This document shows positions 42,677 through 56,337 of a stretch of 64,000 nt of DNA, one piece after another. Each line of letters begins with the position of its first letter. Within the stretch, counting starts at the first letter, position 1. The DNA lies in the NCBI GenBank assembly GCA_043228905.1, contig JBHGNT010000003.1:23374001-23438000 (forward strand). The letters run 5' to 3'. Both the position numbers and the translations under genes were made by a program. This DNA comes from Azolla caroliniana (Eukaryota; Polypodiophyta). The notes beneath the pieces are model-generated. The model saw nothing but the letters and a program-made list of their open reading frames with translations. It was not told the origin of the DNA and made no database searches.

Positions 42677-42755
42677 TCAATATCTTGTAGCGTGTCTCTT
42701 AGTATTGTGTAAAGTCAAGCATTTGCTAGATGTGTAGGATTACACCTATCCAATG
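42349..42755. repeat. Diverged direct repeat with a TG microsatellite in one copy
   Basis: The segment 42349-42480 (from TGATTTCTCATTGTATAATGA to TGTAGGATTGCAGCTACCCAA) recurs at 42588-42755 (TGATTTCTCATTGCGTAATGA to TGTAGGATTACACCTATCCAA). In the second copy a (TG)n run of about 60 bases (42613-42673) replaces a short TATATTGTG stretch. Confidence 0.8.
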
Positions 42756-43369
42756 TTTGAAACACTTAGGAAAGAATGATAATGGTATAGTACCATTTAG
42801 AGTGAAGCTTCAACATGATCACTTTGAAATACTTAGACCCCGTTGGATATTCTTTCCATTCTCTTTTTCGAGAGTTATTATTCATGCCTATGAAGTTTGT
42901 GTCATCGGTTCCTTTGGAGCAATATCTTGTCCTTGGTTATGTACAAAAACATCCACGAGACAGTGAGATGGATCCCCTTGCTTTCCGAACATTGCTAGAT
43001 TGTGGTGGTAACAATAGTTGTTACCATGAGCTTCAGATTGTAGTCTTGATTAATATGTGATGGTTCAATGTTGATTATCAAAAGTATGCTAGTCAATCAT
43101 TTCTAGGTTTTTAAATCTCCTGATATCTAAGTCCCCATGTAGATAATGATATTTATTTAAAGTTTTTACATGACCTAATCATATTTATGATTACATGCCC
43201 CATTATAACTAAACACAATAACCAAAAACATCACACATTGATATAAAACTTGCATAGAAAGGTAAAATTGTGGTGGAACTAAGAAGTTAACTTGGCCATT
43301 TCCTTTTCTTTTCCGTCTTCAAGGGTTTTGAGTTCCTTCAATTTTCCATGTTTTGGGTGCTTTTCTATC

Positions 43370-43405
<36 letters not shown>

Positions 43406-45058
43406 TATTGCTTTGGGAAATTGCTTGGCAATTTCAACATGCATAGGTTGGTGATTGAAAGTGTGCAACAACTCATCATGAAAGCTTTTGTATAGTTCTA
43501 TATACATATTGACAAAAAATGAACGAGGGATGTTTATACAAGTCCAACAAATTGAGGGTGTTTGCACAAACTTAATTACTACCTTACCTAACATTATGTT
43601 GTCCATAAGTCTTAGTTTATTGTTGAAATATCAATAAATTGGTTCTATGATGCTCACAATGCTCACATAATTTATTCTTAGTATCTTGCAACATAATGTT
43701 TTTTATTAATCTTAAAGAAATAGCTAGTAAATGGCCAATTTTTGTACATTGTCTCACTTTTTGAGTAAATTTATAGAGGAAGTCTATTGCCATATGCAAT
43801 TTTATATGCTCGAATGATTCATACTAACTTACAGTGCTTTTCTTTTATAGAATAAGATATTACATTATCCTAAATAACTTTCTATAATCACATTCCAAGT
43901 AAACATATTCTTTAATTAAATTTGAAATGATTAAAATTTCCCAACACACTAAATTTTTGTACATTGTTTATACTCTAGAATTAGGGAATTGATGGTTCAT
44001 ACCTATACTACTTATTGATTGTTTTCAAAGATATGTAACATTTTACTTGGTGTTAAGGTTAGTGATATATGTTGTTACTAAATAGTTCCCCAATAATCAA
44101 ATTTGAAGTAAATATTGCTTGATCATTAGTCAACATTTCATCAACAAAGAATCAAGATACATGAACTGTTTTGAGGATATGTGTCTAATTTTAGGATTAA
44201 GCGGATGCACAGACAACCTTATTTAGTGTAAGCCTATCACATCGCTTTCAAATGACATTGTAAGAATAGTGCTAGAATCCATATTTAATTAATTGAATGA
44301 TGATATTCAGTAATTTCTTTCCCTTAATTTTATGAAGGAACTCTAATAAAAGAATGTCCTCGAACAATTATGAATTAAGAAAGTTGTGAGTGAAATGTTT
44401 GCATGTTATTATCTTAACTTATATCTAAATAATTGTATTGAAATGTTGGATTAGATTTCCTTGTAACATAGTCCTTGACTATAATGATAATGAAGGAAAC
44501 CGAGGACTCTCTCTTGGGCCATGTTTTTTAAAGCAAAATCTTCTTGTTTCGCAACAAGAAAAGTCGTCTTTGGAGTGATCATTTAAAATAGAAGTTGACT
44601 TTTACACTGCAATGTGTACATACTTGTTTAAAAGAACTATGTCTCCTCGAATATCTAAAGAACATGAACGTAAGGAGGGCAACATTGCATTTGAGCTTTG
44701 GTACGATACAAGATTTTGGAGCCAACTAGCCAAAACTCAAGGAGGCAAAATACTATTTCAAAAGCTAGATACCTCTCGAAATAGTTATTTCCCAATGTTG
44801 CATAACTCTTCTTTGTGAAATAATTGGATGCGTGTCTTCATTCTACAAAGGAAATTAGCTACCAAGGGTAGCATAATCTTTAAGTCAAATATTGTTTTCA
44901 ACTAGAAATATATTTTCAACTAGAAATATATTTTCATCTTTGAACTAATCCTTTATGTATTATAAGTTGACTTTACGAATGTAATATAATTATTTAAGCG
45001 AACGATATCTAATCAAATCTTCCACGAAAAATAAAAGGTAGAAGGACACCGACATTGA
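42756..45058. other. Intergenic with an AT microsatellite
   Basis: A (TA)n run lies at about 43373-43402. Two overlapping frames at 42730-43060 (including VPLEQYLVLGYVQKHPRDSE in one) look weakly protein-like but are short, overlap out of phase and match nothing I know. The frame 44612-44818 is likewise unassigned. Confidence 0.35.
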
Positions 45059-46632
45059 TTAAAAGTTTTTGCTTAAGATAAGACTTATCATCACGATGGC
45101 TAAGTTTGATGAGATAGATGTAAAGAAGAAGATATGTCTTATCACATGCCCACCAATATAAGATATTAGAGAAGACAAGTTGACTTTAAGAATTAGTAAT
45201 ATACACACATTACAAGTGGGTAAAGTTACATTTGGGCACGCTCCAACTGTTAGTGACCTATGTATTACTAGCCATTGGAATGTGGTAATTCGCATAACGT
45301 GGTGTTGTTTCCATATTTTTTGCCAAAACTTGGTAAAAATTAAATGGGGAACATGATATGTGTGCCAAATCTTTGCAGTGGCCGGCTCTTGAGCGGTTTG
45401 AACGACTAGAATGTGGCATCCCAATCTAGTAGTGAATTGGAAGAAAGGGATGGCTTTGCTTCTTGAACCTGCATAAGGATCCCACCATGTCCATTGCAAA
45501 GGGTCCCAACTTACCTTATGTAATAATGTGTTTTCATGAATACATATACATGTCATTCTAGTTGTACTTTGATCAGATCATGATCTACAATCCATTTATG
45601 ACCTATATATGCGAGTGCTTGAATTGCCATGTTCAATGTTGGTACCTCATTGTCTCACAGTTCATGGCCTTAAATCCTGTCTAGTGTTTCCCTACCCCTC
45701 AGGATCAAGGAGCCCTCCTCCTCGTAGCCTTTCTACTTCTCCGTTGTTGTCCTTTGATTAGCAACTTCCCCAAGCAATATAGCGTTCATAATTTCAGATC
45801 TCAAAGTCCATCTGCCCCTAATTCTATGGAGTATGTTGGCTTGATCTTGTAGTGGCAATGACATAAACTGTCTCCAACGTTCTATACTCATTCTTTGACG
45901 TTCTGCAATGTTTCTCCATGATAGCCCCTTACTTGATCCGATTAGTTGACCGGATTCATGTCTGATACATGGGTTCCACAAGTGGGTAATGTTGCAGACT
46001 TTTCGTTCAATACTATCCTTTGTCAAAAATTATTATCTCATCTTCAATAGTGCTTTAAATGTGTAAACCCCTAACAAAGAAGGTCTCTTTTGAAAACAAA
46101 TATATATGCAACATTGAACTTCGATTTCCAAATGGTTAAATAAAAATCTCAATTGGAGATGCCATCATAGATATATGGACTGATCTAATGGTATCCTTGC
46201 GTGCACAATTCAAAAACCTACATGGAGATTTAGAGTCTAAGAGTTGGCACAAGCACAATTTATCTCACTCTGGGAAACCACACCATTGGTGGACTTCACA
46301 TTAGGACATCTGAAATGGTGCTTCTAGCCACCTCAATAACTCTACTCCCCCTAGCCAAACAAATCACCAATATTGCTTTCAATGACAGAAGCTTGCTAGT
46401 TGTGTCTTGATGCTTGTTGAAAAATAACAGGTTTTGTCCAGCAACCGTTTGATGTTATGTGGATAGCGATTGCCCCACCTTTTTGATCTACGGTGTCACA
46501 CAACGATAGCCAAATATATATGAAAGCAAACTATAAATAGTAAAGTATCTATAGATACTTAGTGTGTACATAGCCTAATTTGTATATGCAATTTACACAA
46601 CTAATGGGAATCAAAATTTTCTTAGAAAAAAA
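45059..46632 (+). mobile_element. LINE-5: 5'-inverted LINE fragment
   Basis: Minus-strand part 45059-46080 encodes LINE ORF2 sequence downstream of RT: ERWRQFMSLPLQDQANILHR (45733-46026) and DPLQWTWWDPYAGSRSKA, IWHTYHVPH (45059-45556). It is closely related to LINE-4 at 52405-53160. The adjoining plus-strand part, about 46140-46632, ends AACTAATGGGAA (46599-46610) and an A-run, a LINE 3' end. Opposite orientation of 5' and 3' parts is the twin-priming pattern. The junction near 46080-46140 and a target duplication are unresolved. Confidence 0.65.
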
Positions 46633-46639
46633 AGTTTCA

Positions 46640-49635
46640 CAATTTCTTTTTTTTCCAAAAAAAACAATTTCTTTCTTGATTCCTTCATTTTGTGTTTGGT
46701 TCATTTTGAACCTACAACCTTTTGTTTATTAGTGAGTTTGGTATTCCCTTTAATTTGTGTGTGACCCACTTTGAACGTGCAACTTTTCTTTTGATAATGC
46801 TAGCAGTTAAACATTACTAGAGTCATGCCATAGTTTTACAATGAGGATGTATTACAAACACCAAACACTAACAATGTCAAAGAAATACTGAATCAAACGA
46901 GATATTCTAAACCTAATTGAAGAATCTTATTCAGCGAGAAGTTCACATGTGTAAAGGAAATCACTTTCCATAAATCAATTTTGTGATACACATGTCAAGA
47001 AATTGTAGTCGTTTTTGACTATGACATTGACATTGACGTGATGGGACAAATTTTAAACTTCTCAATCGTGTTTCATTATGTTCACATTTGTGTCTAAAAC
47101 TCAATTGTGTTGTCCCAATTTTGCTCAATTATCTTTGATTGTCTACTGGTGTTGGCGAACAACCGCCAGTACATTTGGATACGTAATAAAGAAACATAAA
47201 TTTGCATTGGTGACACCACCTTAAATTGCATTATTTCGATACTAGTCATAACGTAAGTTTGACATAGTTTTCACGCAATGATTCATTTGGAGAATTCATA
47301 AATTTGTGTTAATTTTCTATGCTTTCTATGTCAAAAAATGTTTGTGATTTTACCAAAACTTTATGAGTTGTATATATGTATGTGTAGGGTGAGAAAGATG
47401 ACATGTTCTTTATTTTATATAAATTGAAAGAGTACTCCAGAGTCCAAACCTTTCCATGAGAAAGAGTTTACTGCGACCATGAAGCGAGGATTGTTTGGCT
47501 CAATAATGATGGATTAACATGTGCGAGACGGTAACCATAGATCAACGTACACTTCATCTCAAAGTTCATGGTTTCTTTATATAATGATGCATTTTGCTTC
47601 TTTAGAATCCAAGTTTTTATTTCTCTCCGACTTTCAATGACAATATTACCAACTAAATCTACTTTTTACTAGGTAAGTTTTTATCAACCTACCCAATTCA
47701 ACACACCTAGAAAAAAACACGATTTTGCAAATGTTTTACTTAACATAGAGTGTGTCTTCAATAAAGGGAGCGTGTGTCTTCAATAAAGGGATGATAACTT
47801 AGCAACCTTCGGTACTTGTATTTATCAAAGTCAAAGTGTTCTTGTTCTCCCTCATCGGGGATCTCTTAATGCGCAATTTGTTGATCATGATTTCAATCAT
47901 TTATCCATGCGAAATGCATGCCTTTATCGACCCTGGTGTAATATAAATTGGCGCAACTTGTTATACATCATGTCTGATTTATTGCCACCTATAACTTGAC
48001 CTTTGAAAGTTCAAGCATTTATGCATCATTAATGATATTCATGCATATAAGCATGGCTTCGGCTCTTTGGGATATGTGTCCACTATCCAAGGATGTAGTT
48101 GATGAGTTCTTATACATATTTACACAAAACTATACAAATATGGTCAAATGGGGTTGTTTAATGTAACTTACAAAATTTCCATGTATTCCAAAGTTTCCTT
48201 ACACTTTCTAGAACCAAATAACGAGTTCCCCTTCTTTACTCCTATTCATTATTCACGAGTCATGATTTCTCATGCAATTTATGAAAACACATTGACCTAT
48301 TCATCTTTCTTAGGAAACACCAATTTTCGATATGGAAGATTAACAAAGTAAAAACTCCCCAATTTATTACATGACATTCAAAAAACATGTGTGCTCAGTA
48401 CGTGTGAGAAGTTTGATACATGTATGCAAAGATATTTATGTTGCTTTTTTTACTACCAAATAAAATGCACAACATTTCAAGGAATTAAATGTTGAGGGAA
48501 TTATATCACTAGTATGCTTTTGTCAATAATGAACTTTGTAAATGACAAGGTTTGAATTAACATTCTACCAAACTTTTGAACATCAGAAGGTTGCTTTTAA
48601 TTTTTGTCAAGGATTACATCATAATTAACATTGACTATTTGGGTAATAGTGGACATTAGCCGTAGATCTTTCCATGAGTACATTGTTGTATTAAATGTTA
48701 TTAACTCAATAATAGAATACAAGAATGAAAGACAAACCGATACCAACTAGTGCATCAACTCTATGATGAAGTTTGTGATAAAGAAGCTTGTATTATCTCT
48801 TGAAACATTTATTGCGGTATTGAAAATCAACATTACATTACATTACAATATAAAACACATTAATAAAGTAGTAAAGTAAGGCTCGACGTGTTAAATTTAG
48901 TATTTTGGTTAAAAGTGACTTAAACGATTAGGGAAACAATGTTTAGACATCCATATTTCGACAAAGCAATTCAAAGGGGACAATGTCTCAAGGTCTAAAA
49001 GTCCTTTGCAAGTAGACAAAAGGATGAAATAGCTCTTATTTCATGGATACCTTCTCACCAAGGATTTCAATTATATTCCTAATTATAGTTGAAACAATGA
49101 ATTTCCATATTCGAATTTTATTACAATGCACATAATGCTTATAGTTTTTAGTGACAAAAAAGGATAAGGTAATCGAGCAATGGGCTTTGCGTACATAGGC
49201 TTGATAAATGCCTTAAGCTTTGTTCCAAGTGTGCCTTCAAAGGATAAGAATGATTCCTTAACAGATTAGTGACTTTTCACACTTGGCAGGTTTTTGTTCT
49301 ATGCTTTAAGTTTGGATGGTTTAAATATTATTTGAATAGGCTTTAGCTTTAGTTATTTGGGTAAAATGGAGGTTACGAATGTGTATATGTTTTAGTAGAT
49401 TTATAGCAAATTGAAACGTAAGTTCATGTATTGGAAGTCCAGATTTGGATAATTTCATGTGCTTCTTAAAGTTGCACAAAGCATTATGGAACCCATGATC
49501 TCATACTCGTTAACTTTGCTACCATGGACCATCTCGGCCTTGGATGCAATTTTGTAGCCTCTCTATGTATTTTGTGGAGAAAAAGGATACTATGGCCATT
49601 ATGGAAAGACTTGTTTGCAATCATAACTATGAATA
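46640..49635. other. Intergenic, nothing recognised
   Basis: About 3 kb of AT-rich DNA. A 25-bp direct repeat of GTGTGTCTTCAATAAAGGGA lies near 47750-47790. The longest frame (48148-48351) has no recognisable motif. Confidence 0.4.
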
Positions 49636-49639
49636 TCTA

Positions 49640-50480
49640 TTCTCACCACCTTGATAGCACGCAATCAAAGGAAGTCGGTGACCTTCTACCAAGGTCATGG
49701 TGAACAATTTGGGAGCCAGCAATAGGGGAGGATGGAAACCATGGTGGTATTTGCACTTTGATTCGGGAACATCTAGCCCAAGGCTTAATACACCAAGAAT
49801 CACTTATACTTGGTAGGGCACATTTTTGCACGTTGGCTATCCAAGGGCAATGCTGGAATTTCATGAATGTTTATGCTCCAAATAGCAGAACAGAAAGGGC
49901 AACATTTTGGGAACGCCTCCGCCTACAAGTAGCGGGTGTGGAAGAGTGGTGCATTAGAGGGGATTTTAATATGATCGAATCCATTCACGATAGCTCCAAC
50001 AACAACCCCATAGTTTTACAAGGAAGGGAATGTAAACAATGGGAGAAGTTATGTGTACACCTTAACCTGGGAGACATCTGGCATTTTGACAATTTCCAAC
50101 GAAAAAGGGACTCTCTCTTATTCTCCCGATCAGATGGGCGGAATAGTGGACCCACCCTATCTCGCATTGACTGCATTTATGTGGGCAAGGCTCTAAAAAC
50201 GAAGGGAGGGTGGTGTTGCATAACTCCAGGCACGCCTTTCTCTGATCATTACTCGGTTGTCGGCCATTTTCAATTGCACCAAAAATGGGGCCCATTCCAG
50301 CCTCGCATCCCACACACTATTTACACAGTTATAGAGGTGAAGGAACAACTCTCCAACCAATGGTCATTACCCGTCAATGACTCATCAACATCTTACAAAC
50401 TTCTAGCTAAATTAACTAGAGCTTCAACTCTCCTACATGAGTTTGTCAAGACCAGAAGCAAGGATGCTCAAGAAAAGTGA
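49640..50480 (+). pseudogene. LINE-4 endonuclease domain
   Basis: A stop-interrupted lead (HHLDSTQSKEVGDLL) precedes an open frame from 49758 with FMNVYAPNSRTERATFW, CIRGDFNMIES, LSRIDCIYVG and FSDHYSVVGHF. GDFN and SDH are APE catalytic-site motifs. The N-terminal WNIQG motif is missing through 5' truncation. Confidence 0.88.
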
Positions 50481-50555
50481 CAGAGGACAAAATGGGGACT
50501 AATAACCTTACAACGACACCAAAAGAGATACCCGTCATGTAGTTGACAAGTTGCC

Positions 50556-52404
50556 TTGGCCAAACATGAACTCATCATGGTGGAAAAGGAAATATCTGAC
50601 ATGGAGTTTCATGGAAGCATGGCGCGATGGATTCGAGTAGGGGACAAAACCACGAAAGAATTCTTCCACTCCAAATGCCGGAGGCACGCTAGAACAACGA
50701 TGCGTAGCTTCAACCGAGAGGATGGAACAACCACTGAGGATGGCGACGAAATGAGGAATATTGCCACAAGTTACTATAAGCACCTACTTACCGAAGATAC
50801 AATGGTCACAAGGGAAGACATAAGAGAAGATATTATCCTCCAAAGCATACCCGAGAAAGTCACGACGGAAATGAATACATGGCTCATGCGCGCCTTATCA
50901 TTTATCGAGATATGGGAGGCCCTCTTTGATTTGGATGCAGATAGTTGCCCCAGAATCAACGACCTCCCCCTCACTTTTTCACTTGCCTTTGGGACACTAT
51001 TAAAGAAGACCTCCTCCATGCATATGAGGAGATCATCACCTCTGGAAACATGCCAGAGGAATCTGGACACGGGATGATACATCTCATTCCTAAAAGTGGT
51101 GGGAGTGCCAACGACATTAGCAAGTGGCGGCCCATAACTCTTCTCAATACCGTCTATAAGTTGCTCGCAAAAATCATGGCATGTCGTTTAACACCACTTC
51201 TCCCTGAACTCATTCATCCATCCCAGACATGTTTCGTTATAAATCAGAGCATCCTAGACAACCCCTTCTCATTCTGGAAAGCAGTAGCCCTTGCCAAGCG
51301 TACCAACAACAAGGTAGCGGTGGTGCTACTAGATTTTGAGAAAGCATATGACAGGCTATGTTGGAACTTTCTAGAAAGTGTGATGGGGAAATTCGGCTTT
51401 CAAGAGACATGGATCAAAGGTATTGCAGGACTTTATCGGAATGACAGCAGTTGCGTTTCACTGGCAAGTGAAAGGGGCCCCTTTTTCCGAATATCCCGAT
51501 CGGTACAACGAGGATGCCCACTAGCTCCATCCATATTTCTACTATACATTGAAGCACTCTCTTTCTTTCTCAGCTCGCGGCATCTCAACCTACGTGGTCT
51601 TCCAGTGCCTCATTCTCACCAAAGCATCCTAGATATAGAATTTGCAAATGACACAACAGTCTACCTGCAAGGGGACTTGGAAAACCTCCAAAAGCTAGAA
51701 AGTGGGTTAACCGTATTTTGCAAGAGATCCAATGCCATGATCAATTGGCACAAATCCTGTGCAATATGGCTTTCTCATGAAACACATCCTACGTGGCACC
51801 CACATCCCGCTTTCAAATGGATCAATCAAGGAGCGAGCACCAAATGTTTGGGTTTCCAAATTGGTTTCAACATACAGCTGGAGACTATGATTGCACCCGT
51901 TATCCATTCCATTCGACAAAAGTTGATACATTGGAGTTCGAAAAAATTGTCGCTAGCGGGTCGCAAGTGGCAAATCAGGTACTACTCGCAACAACATGGT
52001 ACAGTCTATCATGTTGGACAATCTCCAAGGAAAGTATACATAAGATTCAACGACTAGTACGCAACTACATTTGGTCTGGTAAGGAAGATCAGGGAACTCG
52101 TGCCAAGGTGGCATGGTCTATACTCACAACACCTAAGTCGAGAGGGGGATTGGGTCTTATTGATCCCCTTTCACAATCAAAAGCCGTACTTGCCAAATTT
52201 GTGGTGCGAGAACTCCAACCAGGAAATGACTGTTGGAAACTACTACTACGGTTACGCGTCACTTACTTTAGGCCACGAAAAGGGGTCAATTGGGCCCCCC
52301 AAATGGGATGGATTCTAAACACGAATCTCAAACCTAGTTTCTCCTGCCAATTGGAGGATAGATTAAGTGCATCCATGTGGAAAGCATGGTACGACATTAG
52401 ATGA
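50556..52404 (+). pseudogene. LINE-4 reverse transcriptase domain
   Basis: Frames 50556-51077, 50945-52057 and 51793-52404 together cover the linker and RT: KWRPITLLNTVYKLLAK, VVLLDFEKAYDRLCW, SRSVQRGCPLAPSIFLLY, then EFANDTTVYL. The last is the palm box, normally F/YADD, here FAND. Downstream are INWHKSCAIW and, after a frameshift, RNYIWSGKEDQGTRAKVAW. At least two frame changes are needed to join them. Confidence 0.9.
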
Positions 52405-53760
52405 GGGCTCAAGTGCAATCAACTGAGTTCCGAACCTGCATGGGTCAGTCAACGTATCCTATGGAACCCATGTATCAAGGATGAATCTAATCAACTACTT
52501 GGATCAAGTAAGGGGTTGTCATGGGGATACATTACAGAAGGTCCAGGAAAAAGTATAGAATGTTGGAGACAGTTTATGTCACTACCACTACAAGATCAAG
52601 CCAACATACTCCGTGGAATCAGGGGCGGATGGACTATGAGATCGGAAATCATTAATGCTCTATTGATTAGGGAAGCTGCTACTCAAAGGCTGACAATGGA
52701 GAAATGGATAGGCTACGAGGAGGAGGGATATTTGATCCCGAGAGGTAGGGGAACACCAGATAGGATCAAAGGCTCTAAATTGCGAGACACCGAGCCCACA
52801 CAGAATCACGCAATTCGAGTACTCACATATACTGGTCATAAATGGATTGTAGACCTTGATCTGATCAAAGTACAACCCGATTGGCACATATGTACTCATG
52901 AAAACACATGGCTCCGTAAGGTCTGTTGGGACCCTTTGCAATGGACATGGTGTGATCCTTACACGGGACGGGGCAAGGAAGCAAACCCATCCCTTTCTTC
53001 CAATTCACAACTAGTTTGGGTCGCCACATTCTAGCTGCTCAAACCGCCCGAGAGCCGGCTGTTGCAAAGGTTTGGCACACATATCAAGTTCCTCACACAA
53101 TTATCACTAAGTTTTGGCAGAAAATCTGGAAACAACAACATGTGAGGCGAATTACCACGTTCCAATGACTATTAATACATAAGTCACTACCAGTGGGAGC
53201 ATGGAAACGTGGGAACCTTAGCTCTCCAAATTGTGTAGAGTGCCCAAATGCAGTAGAATCAATATGACACGCTCTGTGGGACTACCCAACGTCCCATCGA
53301 ATATGGGGGGGGGGGGGGTTGGCCGCTTGTTGCAATTATGCCAGGTGCAAGGCTCAATCAAGTGGGGTAATATATGTTGGCTATCATGGCAGACTCCAGT
53401 TGGCAGATACGAGTATCAGGAGGAGGGGATGTCCACTCAACTCCTCTTAATGACAAATCTCAAGATGTATTGGAATTGATCAACCCAATAACTCTCTGGA
53501 TTCTATGGAAACAATGGTGTAGACGGGTCTTCTCCAACCAAGCCGTGCATCCAACAATGTTTCTGCAAGAGATATGGAGTTAAATTGTAGCCACTCTAAA
53601 GAGCCAATATGATGGCCTTAATGGTGGCTCCGATGGAGTTGAAAGACAACGAATAGCCTTCATCCAACAATGGTTGTCCTCTCCCTTTCTTGAGTCAGTG
53701 GGCATCCACATAAGATGGAACTATCGCGTCCCTAGAGGGATTTTTACATAATGATCTCAT
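52405..53760 (+). pseudogene. LINE-4 C-terminal region
   Basis: ILWNPCIKDESNQLLGSSKG, ECWRQFMSLPLQDQANILRG (52516-53034) and DPLQWTWCDPYTGRG are followed out of frame by ITTFQ and a degenerate zinc-binding segment with CVECPNAVES near 53235. A G-run lies at about 53309. The frame 53374-53583 (LWILWKQWCRRVFSNQ) is the ORF2 end. It matches the minus-strand part of LINE-5. Confidence 0.8.
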
Positions 53761-53824
53761 TTCTAAAAATTTTAATAACTAATGGAAGGAGTATTTTTTT
53801 GGAAAAAGAAAAAGGAAAAAAGAA

Positions 53825-56335
53825 ACTTGTCAAAAGCAGTGGAGTTCCTTATGAACTGAATTAATACACTCACATTTATAATATTAGGATGGTAAAGATA
53901 AATTGCAATCTCATTTTAATGACTTGTTTTTGCTTGGGATTGTGGAGGTGGGTGTGTCGACCACCCAAAATGGTTTCATTGTGCAATTGGCACACACGAA
54001 CAATTATGACAAAATGAGGTCTTAAGTGAGGACTTGGTGGGTGGTTAAGAAAGGGGTGCAAACAACCTTTGGGCCCAAATGCTCAAAATTAGCCATGTCC
54101 CAAAATCACAAATAGCCCAAAAATTCAAATTTTGGTAAGTGCCCTCTACAATCATGCTTTGTGCTAAAAATGACAGAGGGAAGATTGCTTAAAACTAGAC
54201 CTAGGAACTTAAAAAAAGCAATGGAGGAGATAAACTAGAAATGAGAGGTTAGGCTAAAAAGCTTTAGGCCATTTTTACATATTTTGGCCCCCAAAACCCC
54301 CAAAATGATAGGAAAGAGTATCCCTTGTAGTAGCATAAATATATCAATAAAAAAGAGAAAGTAATTAAAAACACACAAATTTAGTGATAAATGGGTTAAG
54401 TTAACTCCTTGCATATTCCACATAGAGGTGGCTTTACACCTTGTAGAATCACGTAAGAACCCTAATAAACCGTTTAATTGATTAATGGTAGAGGCCATCC
54501 TCTTATCGTCGCTTAAGGCATTTCTCCACTTTGTTTGTTTTCTTTTCTAATCATGTGTGGGTCATCTTTCACCATCATGGTTATTGAAAGTAATTTTGGT
54601 TCCAAGGCTTAAACCTACAATGTCTAATTTGAAATCCATACACTTCAACCCATTAAGCTAGAGCTCAAAATCCTTTTCATTGTTTTTCTTATTAATAATT
54701 GTTCCCTTTCTTAATCTAACAACATTGTAGATGTGGATTATATTTGAAGATATATCTATCATCGAGAATTCGTAAAACTCTGCATTCAAACCCCACCATG
54801 TATACGTATGCATAGATGTAACTAGAAGAACTTAGCAAAAAGACCTTGATTATGAGATTTTTCTCATGATGAGTTCTTGACAGAGATATAGTTGTTGGAC
54901 GCTTGATGCATAAAGATTCAAATAAATTGGTCACGATGGATATGACACAAGAATTATGAGAGAACAAAAGTGTAACATTTCAAAGTACACTATCAAGTTA
55001 ATGAAAAACTATCATTTGTAGAGCGTCAAGTTCTCCTTGTAGCTAAACACTATATAATGATAATTAACTACAACCATGAGAGTAGTTAGAGAACAATCAA
55101 TTCACCTAGTCCTCTGACAATGGTACAATGACGCATTAAGCCACAACAATCTAGCTAGAGACCTTGAAATCACACTTATTGGCTTCACATATGAGCTCAC
55201 ATTGTAGCCAAACAAGGATACAATAAAGAATTAGTGGTAGGAACTAAGGCAAAGAATTTGTGTGAAGAAAACTCCTTGAAAGTGGTCAACATCAAGAAAA
55301 AGTGACCATGGAGTTGGAAGAGTTGAAAAACAGTCAATGAGGCCAAGCTTGATGAATGGCAATTTGTAATGCACCAATTGGAAAAACATTTCACAAAGTT
55401 TAAACAACATTACATATATTGTAGTAGATAATATGCAACCTCATGATAGATATCTGCCAATTAATATGAGGGGCTTCACTACAACAAACATGGTAAAACG
55501 TTTTCTTTTTCCAAAAAATAGATACTACATGAGTATTACGAAATGCCGTGAGGCAATACATACAAGATGTACCTTTCAATACTGAGTCACTTCTTCTAAA
55601 TTTTAACTGTTCTCTTAAATAAATACTTCGGTGTAGAGTAGAACCACTCCACCTTATAAAAAATCCATCTATAAAATATGCCTTTGTCCCAAGTGGCATG
55701 ATACATGGTAAAATGTTGCATTCAATTAGTTGTATTAAGCAAAGCAACTCGGTTGTAGTCTAGCATTGTTTACACTATGGTGAGTGGCTTAGTCACCCCA
55801 AAAGTATGCTTACATACAATGCTAAAATGCCCAAGGAAACCTTCCTTAGCTTGACAACTTCAATATGACCAATGCAAACAATGAGAATAAAGATAGGGCA
55901 ACTATGGTGATTAGGATGATAGCCACAAACTTTACAACATCAATGAACTAATATCCCTAGTCCTAACCAACCCAACCAATCTACTCCCCTCACCTACATA
56001 AGACACCCACAAGACACTTTACATTTCCCACCCACTCTCAAATTGGCTCTAACTTTATGTATACGTACATACATACATATAAATGTGTGCATGTGTTGTG
56101 TGTGAATTATCAATTAAGTACCTATCTATTTCTCTAAATCTTTGCCCGATACAAAGTGTGAAGTTAATAACGCATTATCTCGTTTTCATTTGAGATGCAT
56201 TGCCTTTTGAAACCATCATTAAAAAAGAATCATATCATATGAGTTGACTTAGCTGATTGTTACTATTTTATTATAGCTAGAAAGCTTGTGCACGGAAGAG
56301 TTTTGCCCCATGAAGCGAAGCAGAAATTGTGATGA
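53825..56335. other. Intergenic, nothing recognised
   Basis: About 2.5 kb of AT-rich DNA with no recognisable genes, elements or strong repeats. The longest frame (55400-55747, minus) has no motif I recognise. Confidence 0.4.
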
Positions 56336-56337
56336 GC

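Larger units (their letters stand above)
49636..53824 (+). mobile_element. LINE-4: 5'-truncated non-LTR retrotransposon
   Basis: Begins inside the APE endonuclease domain and runs through RT, the zinc-binding region and a 3' end with AACTAATGGAAG (53777-53788) and a purine-rich tail to about 53824. Compared with LINE-2, the RT C-terminus and zinc-binding domain are retained, but ORF1 and the endonuclease start are absent. Multiple frameshifts and a mutated RT active site mean it is inactive. No convincing target duplication was found. Confidence 0.9.

Noticed and set aside
49600-53840. Target duplication of LINE-4 (AAAGACTTGT upstream versus AGAAACTTGT downstream)
   Set aside because: Only partial similarity, and the upstream copy is not adjacent to the inferred 5' end.
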